A DNA stretch of 64,000 bases from Bradyrhizobium sp. CB82 (GTDB taxonomy: Bacteria; Pseudomonadota; Alphaproteobacteria; Rhizobiales; Xanthobacteraceae): assembly GCF_029714405.1 (NCBI RefSeq), contig NZ_CP121650.1, positions 5,089,001-5,153,000 on the forward strand, given 5' to 3'. The translations under genes and the position numbers were made by a program. This document shows, one piece after another, positions 7,324 to 17,002 of the stretch. The number at the start of each line of letters is the position of its first letter. The stretch's first letter is position 1. The notes beneath the pieces were generated by a model that did no database searches, was not told where the DNA came from, and worked only from the letters and a program-made list of their open reading frames with translations.

Positions 7324-9720
7324 ATGGCAATCCGCAAGTTCGGAGGTGGTACGTCGTGCCTCCTCATCGACCCGACTTTGGCGGGGGGAATTGCCGACGT
7401 TGTTGCAACGTGGTCTACTTGCATTCACCGCAGAGACGAGCCGGGACTGTCTGCGATGAAGCCTGGCCAGATGGCAAAAATCTGGATATCAGCCGCGCAA
7501 TTCGTGTTCGGTTGCGTTGTGCTGGCGCTGGTGACCGCGGCCTGTTTCTTCCTCCAGGTCGGGCTCGCCGCGACCGCGTTCTGCTATCTCGTGGTGATCC
7601 TGTTGTTCGCACTCACGGACAGCTTCCTGGCCTCCGGTCTCCTCACTCTCCTCGCCGTTGCTGCGCTCGCCGATTTCTCGGCACCACCTTTTTTTGATTT
7701 CCACATCTCCGATCCGCAGGATCGCCTGGTGATCGCTCCCTTCCTTCTCGCATGCCTGATCGGATCGGGGTTGATCCAGCAGGCCCGCAGCGAACGGCGA
7801 GCTGGCCCCGTCAAGCCGAGCCTTAAATCCAGCGATGCCGATTTGCGAGAGGCCGTGAAGCAATGGCAGCAGGTCTTCGAGCACAACCCGGTCATGTATT
7901 TCATGGTCGATCCTTCCGGAACCGTGGTGAACGTGAACACGTTCGGTGCCGCGCAACTGGGCTATGCGGCAGAGGAGCTGATCGGCCAATCGGTGATGTG
8001 TGTGTTCTTCGAGGAAGACCGCGACTTCGTCCGCCGGTGCGTTGCGCTGTGCCTTGGGACCGTCGGCCAGTCGCACACCTGGGAAATCCGGAAGGTGCGC
8101 AAGGACGGCTCGGTCCTGTGGGTGCGCGAGAACGCCAAGGCCATGCTGAGAGCCGATGGCAAGCCGACCGTGCTGGTCGCCTGCGAGAACATCACCGAGC
8201 GCAAGGAAACGGAGAATGCGCTCCGACAGAGCGAGGCTTACCTCGCCCAGGCGCAGGAATTGAGCCACACCGGCAGCTTCGGCTGGAAGGCTGCGACCGG
8301 CGAGATCACGTGGTCGAAGGAGACGTATCGCATCTTCCAATGCGATGAGGCTGAGACGCCCACGATCCCGTTCATGCTCCAGCGTATCCATCCGGACGAC
8401 AGGCTCGCGGTGCGGCGAACCACGGGGCACGCGATGCGCGAGGGGCGCGATTACGATCACGAATACCGGCTCGTGATGCCCGACGGCGCCGTGAAATATG
8501 TTCGCGCGGTGGCCCGCGCCACGCGAGACGCCGGCGGTAGCCTCGAATTCGTTGGCTCGGTCAGTGATATCACGGCGGCCAAGGAGGCGGAGCGACGACT
8601 CCGCGAAAGCGAGCAGCGCTTCCGCGACTATGCCGAAACTGCGTCCGACTGGTTCTGGGAGACCGGGCCGGACCATCGCGTCACCCGCGTCTCCGAACAC
8701 CCTGAAACGGCCGGCATGGCCCCTTCCTGGGCGGTCGGGCTCACACGCTGGGATATTGCGCCCGATGCCGCGCTCCAACCGGAGAAGTGGCAACAGCATC
8801 GGGCGGCACTTGACGCCCACGTTCCGTTTCGCGACCTGGTGTACCGCAGCAAGGACCGGAACGGACAGCCGACCTACGTGCGCACCAGCGGCAAACCATT
8901 CTTCGACGCCAACGGCAATTTCCTCGGCTATCGTGGCGTCTGCAGCGATGTGACCGCGGCCATCCGGGCCGACCATGCCGAAGAGGCGCTGCGCAAGGCA
9001 CAGAGCGAGCTCGCCCATGTGACCCGCGTCACGACGCTCGGCGAGCTGACCGCCTCGATTGCTCACGAACTGAATCAGCCCCTCGCCGCCGTGATGGCCA
9101 ATGCCGATGCATGCATCGGATGGCTGCAGCGCAGTCCCCCCGATCTGAAAGGGGCACGCCGCTCAGTGGAGTGGATCATCGAGGACTGCAACCGTGCCAA
9201 CGGGGTGATCCGTCATGTCCGGGCACTCGCCAAGCGAAGCGACATCGAGATGGTTCCGCTCGACGTGAACCAGGTCATTCGCGAGGCGGTCGCGCTCGTT
9301 CAGCGCGAGATGTCGACCCACGCCGTATCGGTACGAATGGAGTTGAGATCAGTGCTACCCAATACTCTCGGCGACCGAATCCAGTTACAGCAGGTGCTGA
9401 TCAATCTGATCATGAATGGGATCGAAGCGATGGAATGCGTCATGGACCGCCCGCGCGAGCTGGTGATCCGCTCCGGTCCGGATGAAAACGGATCAGTGCT
9501 GGTGAGCGTGACGGACCGTGGGATCGGCATTTCTGCCGATGCAATTGATCGCATGTTCACACCGTTCTTCACCACCAAACCCAGCGGCCTGGGCATGGGA
9601 CTCTCGATCTGCCGTTCCATCGTCGAGGCCCATGGCGGACGACTTTCGGCCTCGCCCAACGAGGGGCTCGGCGCGACGTTTCAGATCACCCTGCCCTTGC
9701 ATCGGGAGGAAGCGTCTTGA
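7324..9720 (+). CDS. Multi-PAS sensor histidine kinase, FixL-like, 798 aa
   Basis: A membrane sensor kinase. The N-terminal region has about four transmembrane helices (roughly residues 50-150). Three PAS modules follow, the first starting near [15 protein letters not shown] and each ending in the usual DIT-type helix. The HisKA helix carries phospho-acceptor His581 in [13 protein letters not shown], and the HATPase domain ends with [20 protein letters not shown]. This His-box style is that of the FixL/DctB class. The start has GAGAGGAGC upstream; ATG at 7456 would remove 44 residues and begin just before the first helix, and is a real alternative. It overlaps the next regulator by 4 nt. The signal sensed is unknown. 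Confidence 0.85.
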   Translation: MAIRKFGGGTSCLLIDPTLAGGIADVVATWSTCIHRRDEPGLSAMKPGQMAKIWISAAQFVFGCVVLALVTAACFFLQVGLAATAFCYLVVILLFALTDSFLASGLLTLLAVAALADFSAPPFFDFHISDPQDRLVIAPFLLACLIGSGLIQQARSERRAGPVKPSLKSSDADLREAVKQWQQVFEHNPVMYFMVDPSGTVVNVNTFGAAQLGYAAEELIGQSVMCVFFEEDRDFVRRCVALCLGTVGQSHTWEIRKVRKDGSVLWVRENAKAMLRADGKPTVLVACENITERKETENALRQSEAYLAQAQELSHTGSFGWKAATGEITWSKETYRIFQCDEAETPTIPFMLQRIHPDDRLAVRRTTGHAMREGRDYDHEYRLVMPDGAVKYVRAVARATRDAGGSLEFVGSVSDITAAKEAERRLRESEQRFRDYAETASDWFWETGPDHRVTRVSEHPETAGMAPSWAVGLTRWDIAPDAALQPEKWQQHRAALDAHVPFRDLVYRSKDRNGQPTYVRTSGKPFFDANGNFLGYRGVCSDVTAAIRADHAEEALRKAQSELAHVTRVTTLGELTASIAHELNQPLAAVMANADACIGWLQRSPPDLKGARRSVEWIIEDCNRANGVIRHVRALAKRSDIEMVPLDVNQVIREAVALVQREMSTHAVSVRMELRSVLPNTLGDRIQLQQVLINLIMNGIEAMECVMDRPRELVIRSGPDENGSVLVSVTDRGIGISADAIDRMFTPFFTTKPSGLGMGLSICRSIVEAHGGRLSASPNEGLGATFQITLPLHREEAS

Positions 9721-10388
9721 CCGAGCGTCCCGCTCCCTCCTTGCCGCAGGCGGGTAACAATGAGCCGATGGTCCTGGTCGTCGACGATGACGCGTCGGTA
9801 CGCCGGGCGCTCACCAATCTCTTTGAATCGGTCGGCCTCAGGGTCGTGGCATTCGGCTCGGCGGCGGAGATCCTGCAAAGCAAGCCGCCGGAGGTCCCCA
9901 GCTGTCTGGTGCTCGACATCCGCCTGCCGGGACTGAGCGGCCTCGACCTGCAGGCCGATCTCGCCAAGGCAAACATCCACACGCCCATCATCTTCATCAC
10001 GGGCCATGGCGACATTCCCATGACCGTCCGGGCCATGAAGAGTGGCGCGGTCGACTTCCTGACCAAGCCGGTGCGCGACCAGGACATGCTGGACGCGGTC
10101 CAGGCCGCGATCGAGCGCGATCGCAAGCGCCGCGAGATCGAGAAAACGGTGTCGAATGTCAAGTCCCGCTTCGAGTCCCTCACCCCGCGGGAACGGGACG
10201 TGCTGTCCCTGGTCGCATCCGGCATGATGAACAAGCACGTGGCCGCCGAGCTGGGATTGGCCGAAATCACCGTCAAGATCTATCGCGGCCAGATCATGCG
10301 GAAGATGGGTGCCAAGTCGCTGGCCGAGCTGGTGAGAATGAACGAGGCGCTCGGAATTCAGCACACCAAGAGGGACGAACAAACCTAA
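9717..10388 (+). CDS. FixJ-family response regulator, receiver plus LuxR HTH, 223 aa
   Basis: The receiver domain has the acidic pocket VVDDD, phospho-acceptor Asp67 in [10 protein letters not shown] and the conserved Lys in FLTKPV. A linker leads to a LuxR/GerE helix-turn-helix ([20 protein letters not shown]). It should bind DNA after phosphorylation by the kinase just upstream. The start is TTG, overlapping the kinase stop as TTGA, with GGGAGGAAG five bases before it, so the two proteins are probably made in a fixed ratio. An ATG 17 codons downstream is a weaker alternative. Confidence 0.88.
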   Translation: MTERPAPSLPQAGNNEPMVLVVDDDASVRRALTNLFESVGLRVVAFGSAAEILQSKPPEVPSCLVLDIRLPGLSGLDLQADLAKANIHTPIIFITGHGDIPMTVRAMKSGAVDFLTKPVRDQDMLDAVQAAIERDRKRREIEKTVSNVKSRFESLTPRERDVLSLVASGMMNKHVAAELGLAEITVKIYRGQIMRKMGAKSLAELVRMNEALGIQHTKRDEQT

Positions 10389-10470
10389 GTATGAGTTCCA
10401 AATCTCGCTCGATGGGCTCACCTTGGCTCCCGGCCGCCGTGCGACGGCAAGCAGATCGGGAGCGGACGTC

Positions 10471-10857
10471 TTGTCAGCGCCTTCAGTGATTTCGGTGCTC
10501 GACGATGATCCCTATGTGAGGGCCGCGATCGACAATCTGCTGGCGTCGCGCGGATACGTCGTCCACACATTCGCCTCGGCGGAAGAGTTCCTGGGCTCGA
10601 CCGATCTGAACGGCGCCAGTTGCGTCATTGCGGACGTGCAGATGCCGGTCATGAGCGGGATCGACCTGTTGACGCAGATGCGTACCCAGGGCTCGGCCAC
10701 GCCGTTCATATTCATTACGGCCTTTCCGGATGAGAGCGTGCGCGCACGTGCGCTGAGGGCCGGTGCTCTCTGCTTTCTTGGCAAGCCGTTCGCCACCTCG
10801 GAGCTGATCCAATGCCTGGAGACGGCGCTGGGAGGACGGCGGGAAGCCACGGCGTGA
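10471..10857 (+). CDS. Single-domain response regulator receiver, 128 aa
   Basis: A lone receiver with no output domain. It has VLDDDPYVR, phospho-acceptor Asp55 in ADVQMPVMSG, TAF and the Lys of FLGKPF. It probably acts as a phosphate sink or competitor for the neighbouring kinase, or through protein-protein contact. The TTG start is backed by GGGAG at suitable distance; a TTG 48 nt upstream would add 16 residues without conserved sequence. It lies 82 nt after the FixJ-like gene, so it is likely in the same operon. It resembles the FixJ-type receiver more than the CheY type. Confidence 0.8.
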   Translation: MSAPSVISVLDDDPYVRAAIDNLLASRGYVVHTFASAEEFLGSTDLNGASCVIADVQMPVMSGIDLLTQMRTQGSATPFIFITAFPDESVRARALRAGALCFLGKPFATSELIQCLETALGGRREATA

Positions 10858-10879
10858 TGCCCTACGGATGAGCTCCGCC

Positions 10880-11848
10880 TCACTCCACCTTGATGTCGGC
10901 CGCCTTGATGATCGGCCACCACTTGGCGATCTCGGCCTTCTGCCGCGCGCCGAGCGCTTCGGGGGTGAGCTGGCCCTGCGGCGGCATTTCGAGGCCGAGG
11001 TTTTCCATCTGCTTCTTCACGGCGGCATCGCCAAGCGCTTCCACCACCGCAACGTTGAGCTTCTTCACGATCTCCTGCGGCGTGCCCTTGGGTACCCATA
11101 GGCCCGACCACAGCGTCATCTGAAAGCCCTTCAGTCCGGCCTCGTCGGCGGTCGGGATTTCGGGCGCGGACGCCAGGCGTTTGTCGTCGCTGATCGCGTA
11201 GGCGCGGACGGTGCCGGCGCGGACCTGGTTGATGGAGTTGGAGGTTTGGTCGACGATGATGTCGATCTGGCCGGCGATCAGGTCGTTCAGCGCCGGCCCC
11301 GTGCCGCGATAGGGTACATATTGCAGCCTGATGCCGGAGACGCTTTCGAAATAGACGCCGGCGATGTGGCTGCCGGAGCCCGCACCGGCCGTGCCCGCGG
11401 TCGCGGGCGCGGGGCGCGACCTCAGCCAGGCGAGCAGCTCTTGCAGCGACGTCGCCGGCACGGCGTTCTTGCTGACGACGATCATCGGGTTGCTCGGCAG
11501 CAGCACCACCGGCTCGAGATCGGCGACGAGATCGTAAGGGAGCTTGTAGACCGCGCCGTTGGCGACGTGCGTGCCAAGATGGCCAAAGGAGATGGTGTAG
11601 CCGTCAGGAGCCGAATGCACGGCGCGACCCACCCCGATCGAGCCGCCCGCGCCGGTAACGTTCTCGACCACCACGGCCTGACCCAGCGTCGCCCGCATGC
11701 GCTCGGCGAGCACACGCGCCATCGCATCCGACGGCCCGCCGGCCGCGAATGGCACGATGATTGTGATGGGACGCGAGGGGTAGGTGTCGGCGCGCGCGGC
11801 GGCGGTCGCAAGGATTGCGATCAGAGCGGCCCAGATCATCTTTCGCAT
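10880..11848 (-). CDS. TctC/Bug-family periplasmic solute-binding protein, 322 aa
   Basis: A periplasmic receptor of tripartite tricarboxylate transporters. A Sec signal peptide (MIWAALIAILATAAARA) precedes the family start YPSRPITIIVPFAAGGPSD. The glycine-rich segment VVENVTGAGGSIGVG and the later PYRGTGPALNDLIAGQID are typical of Bug proteins, which bind carboxylates and other small organic anions. No tctA or tctB membrane genes are in the window, so this is an orphan receptor, as is common in this family. The ligand cannot be predicted. It converges with the lone receiver gene. Confidence 0.9.
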   Translation of the reverse strand: MRKMIWAALIAILATAAARADTYPSRPITIIVPFAAGGPSDAMARVLAERMRATLGQAVVVENVTGAGGSIGVGRAVHSAPDGYTISFGHLGTHVANGAVYKLPYDLVADLEPVVLLPSNPMIVVSKNAVPATSLQELLAWLRSRPAPATAGTAGAGSGSHIAGVYFESVSGIRLQYVPYRGTGPALNDLIAGQIDIIVDQTSNSINQVRAGTVRAYAISDDKRLASAPEIPTADEAGLKGFQMTLWSGLWVPKGTPQEIVKKLNVAVVEALGDAAVKKQMENLGLEMPPQGQLTPEALGARQKAEIAKWWPIIKAADIKVE

Positions 11849-11938
11849 CTGCGTCTCCCTACAGCGTCTCTTTTCACCTACCCCGCAAGCGGCGCGAGGG
11901 ACAACTACGAGCCCGTGCTAGCCTTACTGTGTCACCAA

Positions 11939-12038
11939 CCCTCATGGTGAGGAGCGCGAAGCGCGTCTCGAACCATGAGGCCCCGCCCGTGGCCCACATC
12001 CTTCGAGACGCTTGCTTCGCAAGCTCCTCAGGATGAGG
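11939..12038. repeat. Dispersed palindromic repeat, family B copy 1
   Basis: An extragenic element of about 100 bp beginning CCTCATGGTGAGGAGC and ending CTCCTCAGGATGAGG. It contains internal palindromes such as GCTTGCTTCGCAAGC. A second copy at 24956 shares most of this sequence and is split by an insertion sequence. It lies between the TctC gene and thrC, away from coding DNA. Confidence 0.7.
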
Positions 12039-12061
12039 AGTTAGAGATGACGCAGTAAGGC

Positions 12062-12186
12062 TAGAGCATGATCGGGAAACGTGTGAAACGGTTCTCCCTC
12101 GCGACGAACGCGGAGCGTTTGCGCGGAGATCACGCTCAAACAACAACCTAAATCGCGATGACGATACATCCCGATCTCATCGCGCT
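12062..12186. repeat. Dispersed repeat, family C copy 1
   Basis: A stretch of about 125 bp (GAGCATGATCGGGAAACGTG ... CTCATCGCGCT) that matches, in inverted orientation, the stretch at 38868-38994. Shared blocks include CCCTCGCGAC, GTTTGCGCGGAGATCA and CAAACAACAACCTAAA. Its right end touches the stop codon of thrC, so a copy may have set the 3' border of that gene. Confidence 0.65.
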
Positions 12187-13426
12187 AGAACTGCGAGAAG
12201 TCGATCGGCTTGTGGCGGTCGAGCGCGCGGTTGACCGGCGGCAGCGGATATTTCAGACCGGTCGCGCAATTGAACAGCATCACGCGATCGTTCTTGGTGA
12301 CGCGGCCGTCAGCAAGGCTCTGCTTGTAGGCGGCGTAGGTCGCGGCACCCTCGGGACACAAGAGCAACCCCTCCTCGCGCGCGACCTCGCTCAGCGCGGA
12401 CGAAATCTTGTCGTCATCGACCGCGATGGCAAAGCCGCTGCTCTCGCGCACGGCGCGCAGGATCAGGAAATCGCCGATTGCCTGCGGCACGCGGATGCCC
12501 GAGGCGATGGTGTGTGCATCCTCCCAGCGCGCCGCATGCTCGGTGCCCTCCTCATAGGCGCGCACCATCGGCGCGCAGCCCGACGCCTGCACAGCGACCA
12601 TACGCGGGCGCTTCGACCCGATGAAGCCGATCTTCTCCAGCTCATCAAACGCCTTCCACATGCCGATCAGGCCGGTGCCGCCGCCGGTCGGATAGAAGAT
12701 CACATCGGGCACGTCCCAGCCGAGCTGCTCGGCGAGTTCGAGCCCCATCGTTTTCTTGCCTTCGATCCGGTACGGCTCCTTCAGCGTCGAGGTGTCGAAC
12801 CAGCCGACCTTTGCCTTGCCCTCGCCGACGATCTTGCCGCAATCGTCGATATAGCCGTTGACGCGGTAGACGGTCGCGCCCTGGAGTTCGATCTCGCTGA
12901 CGTTCACCTCGGGCGTGTCGGCAGGGCAGAAGATGGTGGTCTTGATGCCGCACGAGGTCGCATAAGCGGCCAGCGCCGCGCCCGCGTTGCCGTTGGTCGG
13001 CATCGCCATGTGCTTGATGCCGAGCGCCTTGCCCATCGACACCGCCATGACGAGGCCGCGCGCCTTGAACGAGCCGGTCGGCAGCCGGCCTTCATCCTTG
13101 ACGATGATCTCGCCGCCGCCGAGCTTGCGCGACAGCTTTGGCAGCCGGATCAGCGGCGTCGTGACCTCGCCGAGAGAAACGATGTCCTTGCACTTGCGCA
13201 CCGGCAGAAGCTCGCGGTAGCGCCACATGTCGGCGGGGCGCTGGCTCAGTGCATCCTTGGTCAGCGCCTTCTTCACCCCGGTGAGGTCGTAGCGCACGAG
13301 AAGCGGTTTGCCGGCCTTGGAGAGGTTGTGCACCTGGTCGGCCGGATAGTGATCGCCCTCCATCGCGCATTCGAGATGGGTGACGAAGGTTGGGCGCTCG
13401 ATGGTGAGGTTGTCGTTGTCTTGCAC
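12185..13426 (-). CDS. thrC: Threonine synthase, 413 aa
   Basis: A PLP-dependent enzyme converting O-phospho-L-homoserine to threonine. The Schiff-base lysine lies in PTGSFKARG, the phosphate-binding asparagine loop is PTNGNAGAALAAYA, and a Gly-rich cofactor loop is YPTGGGTG. Length fits the shorter threonine synthases. The start MQDNDNLTIERP is ATG. It lies 128 nt downstream of lpdA on the same strand, with a palindromic repeat in the gap, so cotranscription is uncertain. Related PLP enzymes (cysteate or diaminopropionate type) are a less likely alternative. Confidence 0.82.
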   Translation of the reverse strand: MQDNDNLTIERPTFVTHLECAMEGDHYPADQVHNLSKAGKPLLVRYDLTGVKKALTKDALSQRPADMWRYRELLPVRKCKDIVSLGEVTTPLIRLPKLSRKLGGGEIIVKDEGRLPTGSFKARGLVMAVSMGKALGIKHMAMPTNGNAGAALAAYATSCGIKTTIFCPADTPEVNVSEIELQGATVYRVNGYIDDCGKIVGEGKAKVGWFDTSTLKEPYRIEGKKTMGLELAEQLGWDVPDVIFYPTGGGTGLIGMWKAFDELEKIGFIGSKRPRMVAVQASGCAPMVRAYEEGTEHAARWEDAHTIASGIRVPQAIGDFLILRAVRESSGFAIAVDDDKISSALSEVAREEGLLLCPEGAATYAAYKQSLADGRVTKNDRVMLFNCATGLKYPLPPVNRALDRHKPIDFSQF

Positions 13427-13467
13427 GGGGTGGTTTCCTTCTTATTCTGCAAACAGCTCTCTCTGCT

Positions 13468-13547
13468 CGTCATTGCGAGCGCAGCGAAGCAATCCAGAAT
13501 CTTTCCGCGGAGGCAGTCTGGATTGCTTCGCTGCGCTCGCAACGACG
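13468..13547. repeat. Dispersed palindromic repeat, family A copy 1
   Basis: A long imperfect inverted repeat: CATTGCGAGCGCAGCGAAGC on the left is mirrored by GCTTCGCTGCGCTCGCAA on the right, with CCAGAATC/TCTGGATT inside. It would fold into one extended hairpin in the transcript between lpdA and thrC. Copies 2 and 3 are at 15023 and 23294. Confidence 0.8.
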
Positions 13548-13554
13548 GCGGCGG

Positions 13555-14976
13555 TCAGATATTCAGCACCCGTCCGTAGGCATCAAGTACGGATTCCTTC
13601 ATCATCTCCGACAGGGTCGGATGCGGGAAGATCGTGTGCATCAACTCTTCTTCGGTCGTCTCGAGGTTCATCGCGACGACGTAACCCTGGATCAGCTCGG
13701 TGACCTCCGCGCCAATCATGTGCGCGCCGAGCAGTTGCCCGGTCTTCTTGTCGAAGATGACCTTGACGAGGCCCTGGTCCTCGCCGAGCGCGATCGCCTT
13801 GCCGTTGCCGACGAAGGGGAAGCGGCCGACGCGGATTTCACGGCCGTTCTCTTTCGCCGTCGCTTCGGTCAGGCCGACGGACGCGACCTGCGGATGGCAG
13901 TAGGTGCAACCCGGGATCATATCCTTGTCCATCGGATGCGGATGCAGGCCCTTGATCGCCTCGACGCAAATAACGCCCTCGTGCTCGGCCTTATGAGCCA
14001 ACATAGGCGGACCGGCGACGTCGCCGATGGCATAGATGCCGGGGACGTTGGTCTTGCCATAGCCGTCAATCACGATGCAGCCGCGATCGGTTTTGACGCC
14101 GAGCTTTTCCAGGCCGAGATTCTCGATGTTGCCGACGACGCCGACCGCCGAGATCACCCGCTCGAATTCGATCGTCGCAGGCTTGCCCTTGCCGTCATCG
14201 ATGGTGGCCACCACGCTGTCGGCCTTCTTCTCCAGCTTCGTCACCTTGGTCGAGGACATGATCTTGATGCCCATCTTCTCAAAGCGCTTGCGCGCGAGCC
14301 CTGCGATCTCGGCATCCTCGACAGGCAGGATCTGCGGCAGCACCTCGACAACGGTGACGTCGGATCCCATGGTATGGAAGAAGGAGGCGAACTCGATGCC
14401 AATGGCGCCCGAACCGACCACCAGCAGCGATTTCGGAAGCCGCTCCGGGATCATGGCCTCGAAATAGGTCCAGACCAGCTTCTTGTCGGGCTCGAGCCCC
14501 GGCAGCACGCGCGGCCGCGCGCCGGTCGCGACGATGATGTGTTTGGCCTGATAGGTCCCCTCGCCGAGCGAGCCCTTCGGCCCTTCGACGTCGGACTTCT
14601 TCACCGTGATCTTGCCAGGCGCGTCGATCGAGGCCGCACCCCAGATCACGCTGACCTTGTTCTTCTTCATCAGGAAGCCGACGCCGTCGTTCAGCCGCTT
14701 CGAGACCCCGCGCGAGCGCTGCACCACCGCCTTCGGATCGAACGAGACTTTTTCCGCCGACAGGCCGTAGTCCTTGGCGTGCTGCATGTAATGGTAGATC
14801 TCGGCCGAGCGCAGCAGCGCCTTGGTCGGGATGCAGCCCCAGTTCAGGCAGATGCCGCCGAGATAGGATTTTTCGACGATCGCGGTCTTGAAGCCGAGCT
14901 GCGCCGCGCGGATCGCGGTGACGTAGCCGCCGGGACCGGAGCCGATGATGATGATGTCGAAGGACGTGTCGGCCAT
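13555..14976 (-). CDS. lpdA: Dihydrolipoyl dehydrogenase, 473 aa
   Basis: The E3 flavoprotein reoxidising dihydrolipoamide with NAD+ in the pyruvate dehydrogenase complex. The FAD-binding motif IIIGSGPGGYV is at the N-terminus, the redox-active disulphide is CLNWGC, the NAD motif is VVGSGAIGIEFAS, and the second FAD motif is IYAIGDVAGPPMLAHKAEHEG. The C-terminal dimer interface has the active-site His/Glu in HPTLSEM. I chose ATG (MADTSFD); a TTG six codons upstream is in frame. It is last in the pdhA-B-x-x-C-lpdA run, separated from pdhC by 143 nt with a palindromic repeat. Confidence 0.95.
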   Translation of the reverse strand: MADTSFDIIIIGSGPGGYVTAIRAAQLGFKTAIVEKSYLGGICLNWGCIPTKALLRSAEIYHYMQHAKDYGLSAEKVSFDPKAVVQRSRGVSKRLNDGVGFLMKKNKVSVIWGAASIDAPGKITVKKSDVEGPKGSLGEGTYQAKHIIVATGARPRVLPGLEPDKKLVWTYFEAMIPERLPKSLLVVGSGAIGIEFASFFHTMGSDVTVVEVLPQILPVEDAEIAGLARKRFEKMGIKIMSSTKVTKLEKKADSVVATIDDGKGKPATIEFERVISAVGVVGNIENLGLEKLGVKTDRGCIVIDGYGKTNVPGIYAIGDVAGPPMLAHKAEHEGVICVEAIKGLHPHPMDKDMIPGCTYCHPQVASVGLTEATAKENGREIRVGRFPFVGNGKAIALGEDQGLVKVIFDKKTGQLLGAHMIGAEVTELIQGYVVAMNLETTEEELMHTIFPHPTLSEMMKESVLDAYGRVLNI

Positions 14977-15022
14977 GCTGTACGCTCGTTCCAATCGTTC
15001 AACCGGCTTGATTGTTCTGGCT

Positions 15023-15103
15023 CGTCATTGCGAGGACTCTTGCGACGAAGCAGTCCAGTCTGCCGGTCACGTCCTGGATTGCTTCGCTTCGCTCGCAATG
15101 ACG
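15023..15103. repeat. Dispersed palindromic repeat, family A copy 2
   Basis: A diverged copy of the element at 13468: CGTCATTGCGAGGACTC on the left and GGATTGCTTCGCTTCGCTCG on the right. The right arm is better conserved than the left. It lies in the pdhC-lpdA gap inside the pyruvate dehydrogenase operon. Confidence 0.75.
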
Positions 15104-15119
15104 CCGCAAATACGGTTCG

Positions 15120-16481
15120 TCACACCATCATCATGACGGGATTTTCGATGAGCTGCTTGAATGCGCCGATCAGCTCGGCGCCGAGCGCGCCGTCGATGGC
15201 ACGGTGATCGCAGGACAGGGTCACGCTCATCATCTGCGCGATCTCGATCTTGCCGTTCCGCACTACGGGCCGCTCCTCGCTGGTGCCGACCGCCAAGATC
15301 GTTGCGTGCGGCGGGTTGATCACAGCCGTGAAGTCCTTGATGCCGAACATGCCGAGGTTGGAGACGGCCGTGGTGCCGCCCTGGTATTCCTCAGGCTTCA
15401 GCTTGCGCGAACGCGCACGCGTTGCAAAATCCTTCATCTCGTTGGAGATGGTGGACAGCGTCTTGGTCTCCGCCTTGCGGATGATCGGCGTGATCAGGCC
15501 GCCGGGCATCGCCACCGCAACGCCGACATCGGAATGGTGGTGCTTGACCATGCCGGACTCGGTCCAGCTCACATTGCAGTTCGGGATCTTCTGGAGCGCG
15601 ACCGCCATCGCCTTGATGACGAAGTCGTTGACCGAGATCTTGTAGAGCGGCTTCTTCTCCTTGTCCTTCGGAGCTGCCGCATTGATCTCCTCGCGCGCCG
15701 CAAGCAACTTGCCGATGTCGCAGTCGATGGTGAGGTAGAAATGCGGAACGTTCTGGATCGACGCGGTCAAACGCTGGGCAATCGTGCGGCGCATGCCGTC
15801 ATGCGGGACGATGTCGTAGGAGCCCGGCTCGAACAGCGCCAGAATCTGCTTGTCCGACATGGTCGGCGCGATCGAGGGCGCGGCTGACGGGCCGGCCGCC
15901 GGCGCCTTGAGGCCCTTGCCGGACTTGGCCTGCTCGACGTCGCGCGCAACGACGCGACCGTGCGGGCCGGTGCCCGTCACCATCGAAATCTCGATGCCGG
16001 CGTCCTTCGCCAGACGCCGCGCGAGCGGCGAGGAGAACACGCGGCCGCCATGGCCGTTGGCTTGCGCGGCCGGTGCTGCAGCCTGGGGCGCAGGACCAGC
16101 AGCGGGAGCCGGTGCCGCTTTCGGCGCAGCCGGTGCGGGCGCTGGAGCAGCGGCCGGTGCTTCCGCGGCCTTTTCAGGCGCCTTGGGTGGCGCAGCCGAC
16201 GCGGCGGGCTTGACAGCACCCGCGGCCTTCACGTCCTCGCCCTCGCCGGCAAGCACGGCGATGACGTCGTTCACCGGCACGTCCTGGGTGCCCTCGGGCA
16301 CCAGAATCTTTGCGATCGTGCCTTCGTCGATCGCCTCGACCTCCATGGTGGCCTTGTCGGTCTCGATCTCGGCGATGACGTCGCCGGATTTGACCTTGTC
16401 GCCCTCCTTCTTCAGCCACTTGGCGAGGTTGCCCTTCTCCATCGTTGGCGAGAGAGCTGGCATCAGGATGTTGATGGGCAT
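15120..16481 (-). CDS. pdhC: Pyruvate dehydrogenase E2, dihydrolipoamide acetyltransferase, 453 aa
   Basis: The E2 core enzyme, transferring acetyl from lipoamide to CoA. One N-terminal lipoyl domain has the lipoylated lysine in [13 protein letters not shown] long Ala/Pro-rich flexible linker follows, then the E1/E3-binding domain (SSPLARRLAKDAGIEISMV, GPHGRVVARDVE). The acyltransferase domain ends with the catalytic motif CDHRAIDGA. Start [20 protein letters not shown] is ATG. It sits after the deaminase gene by 66 nt and before lpdA. Confidence 0.95.
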   Translation of the reverse strand: MPINILMPALSPTMEKGNLAKWLKKEGDKVKSGDVIAEIETDKATMEVEAIDEGTIAKILVPEGTQDVPVNDVIAVLAGEGEDVKAAGAVKPAASAAPPKAPEKAAEAPAAAPAPAPAAPKAAPAPAAGPAPQAAAPAAQANGHGGRVFSSPLARRLAKDAGIEISMVTGTGPHGRVVARDVEQAKSGKGLKAPAAGPSAAPSIAPTMSDKQILALFEPGSYDIVPHDGMRRTIAQRLTASIQNVPHFYLTIDCDIGKLLAAREEINAAAPKDKEKKPLYKISVNDFVIKAMAVALQKIPNCNVSWTESGMVKHHHSDVGVAVAMPGGLITPIIRKAETKTLSTISNEMKDFATRARSRKLKPEEYQGGTTAVSNLGMFGIKDFTAVINPPHATILAVGTSEERPVVRNGKIEIAQMMSVTLSCDHRAIDGALGAELIGAFKQLIENPVMMMV

Positions 16482-16547
16482 GCTGACCTCACGAAGAACT
16501 TCTCAAAACGTCGTCTTCCGACCCACCGGAAGGCGAACAGACCAGGA

Positions 16548-17000
16548 TTAGTTGCCGATGTCGCCCTGCCACAGGCGCTCATTGGCGGGATTGGAACGCC
16601 ACGTCTTCATCATGGCGATGGAGCGGTCGTCGGCAAGATCGATCCAGGGGATACCGAACTTGTCGAGAATGTCCTTGGAGCCCGGGAAGGTGACGGACTC
16701 GCCGATCACCACCAGCGAGACCTTGAACAGTCCGAGCGCGCCCGCACACATCGAACATGGCGACAGCGTGGTGTACATGACGGTGTCGTGGAACGAGATC
16801 ACTCCGGCATCGCGCAGGCAGCTCATCTCGCCGTGCAGGATGACGTTCTTCTCCTGCACGCGGTTGTTGTGGCCGCGGGCGATGATGTTCTTGTCGCGCG
16901 TCAGCACGGCGCCGATCGGTAGGCCGCCTTGCGCGATGGAGGCCTCGGCCTCTTTGATCGCCTCCAGCATGAGATCGTAGTGATAGGATTCGATCGCCAC
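16548..17000 (-). CDS. Cytosine/nucleoside deaminase-family protein, 150 aa
   Basis: A zinc-dependent CDA-fold deaminase. The first zinc motif with the catalytic Glu is ILHGEMSCL and the second is LSPCSMCAGAL. The C-terminal half (VVIGESVTFPGS ... NPANERLWQGDIGN) resembles the fungal cytosine deaminase group more than tRNA adenosine deaminases. The likely reaction is hydrolytic deamination of cytosine or a related base. The start is GTG, two bases after the stop of the DUF5076 gene, so translation is probably coupled. A longer upstream in-frame extension is the shadow of that gene. Its place between pdhB and pdhC has no obvious metabolic reason. Confidence 0.8.
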   Translation of the reverse strand: MAIESYHYDLMLEAIKEAEASIAQGGLPIGAVLTRDKNIIARGHNNRVQEKNVILHGEMSCLRDAGVISFHDTVMYTTLSPCSMCAGALGLFKVSLVVIGESVTFPGSKDILDKFGIPWIDLADDRSIAMMKTWRSNPANERLWQGDIGN

Positions 17001-17002
17001 GC

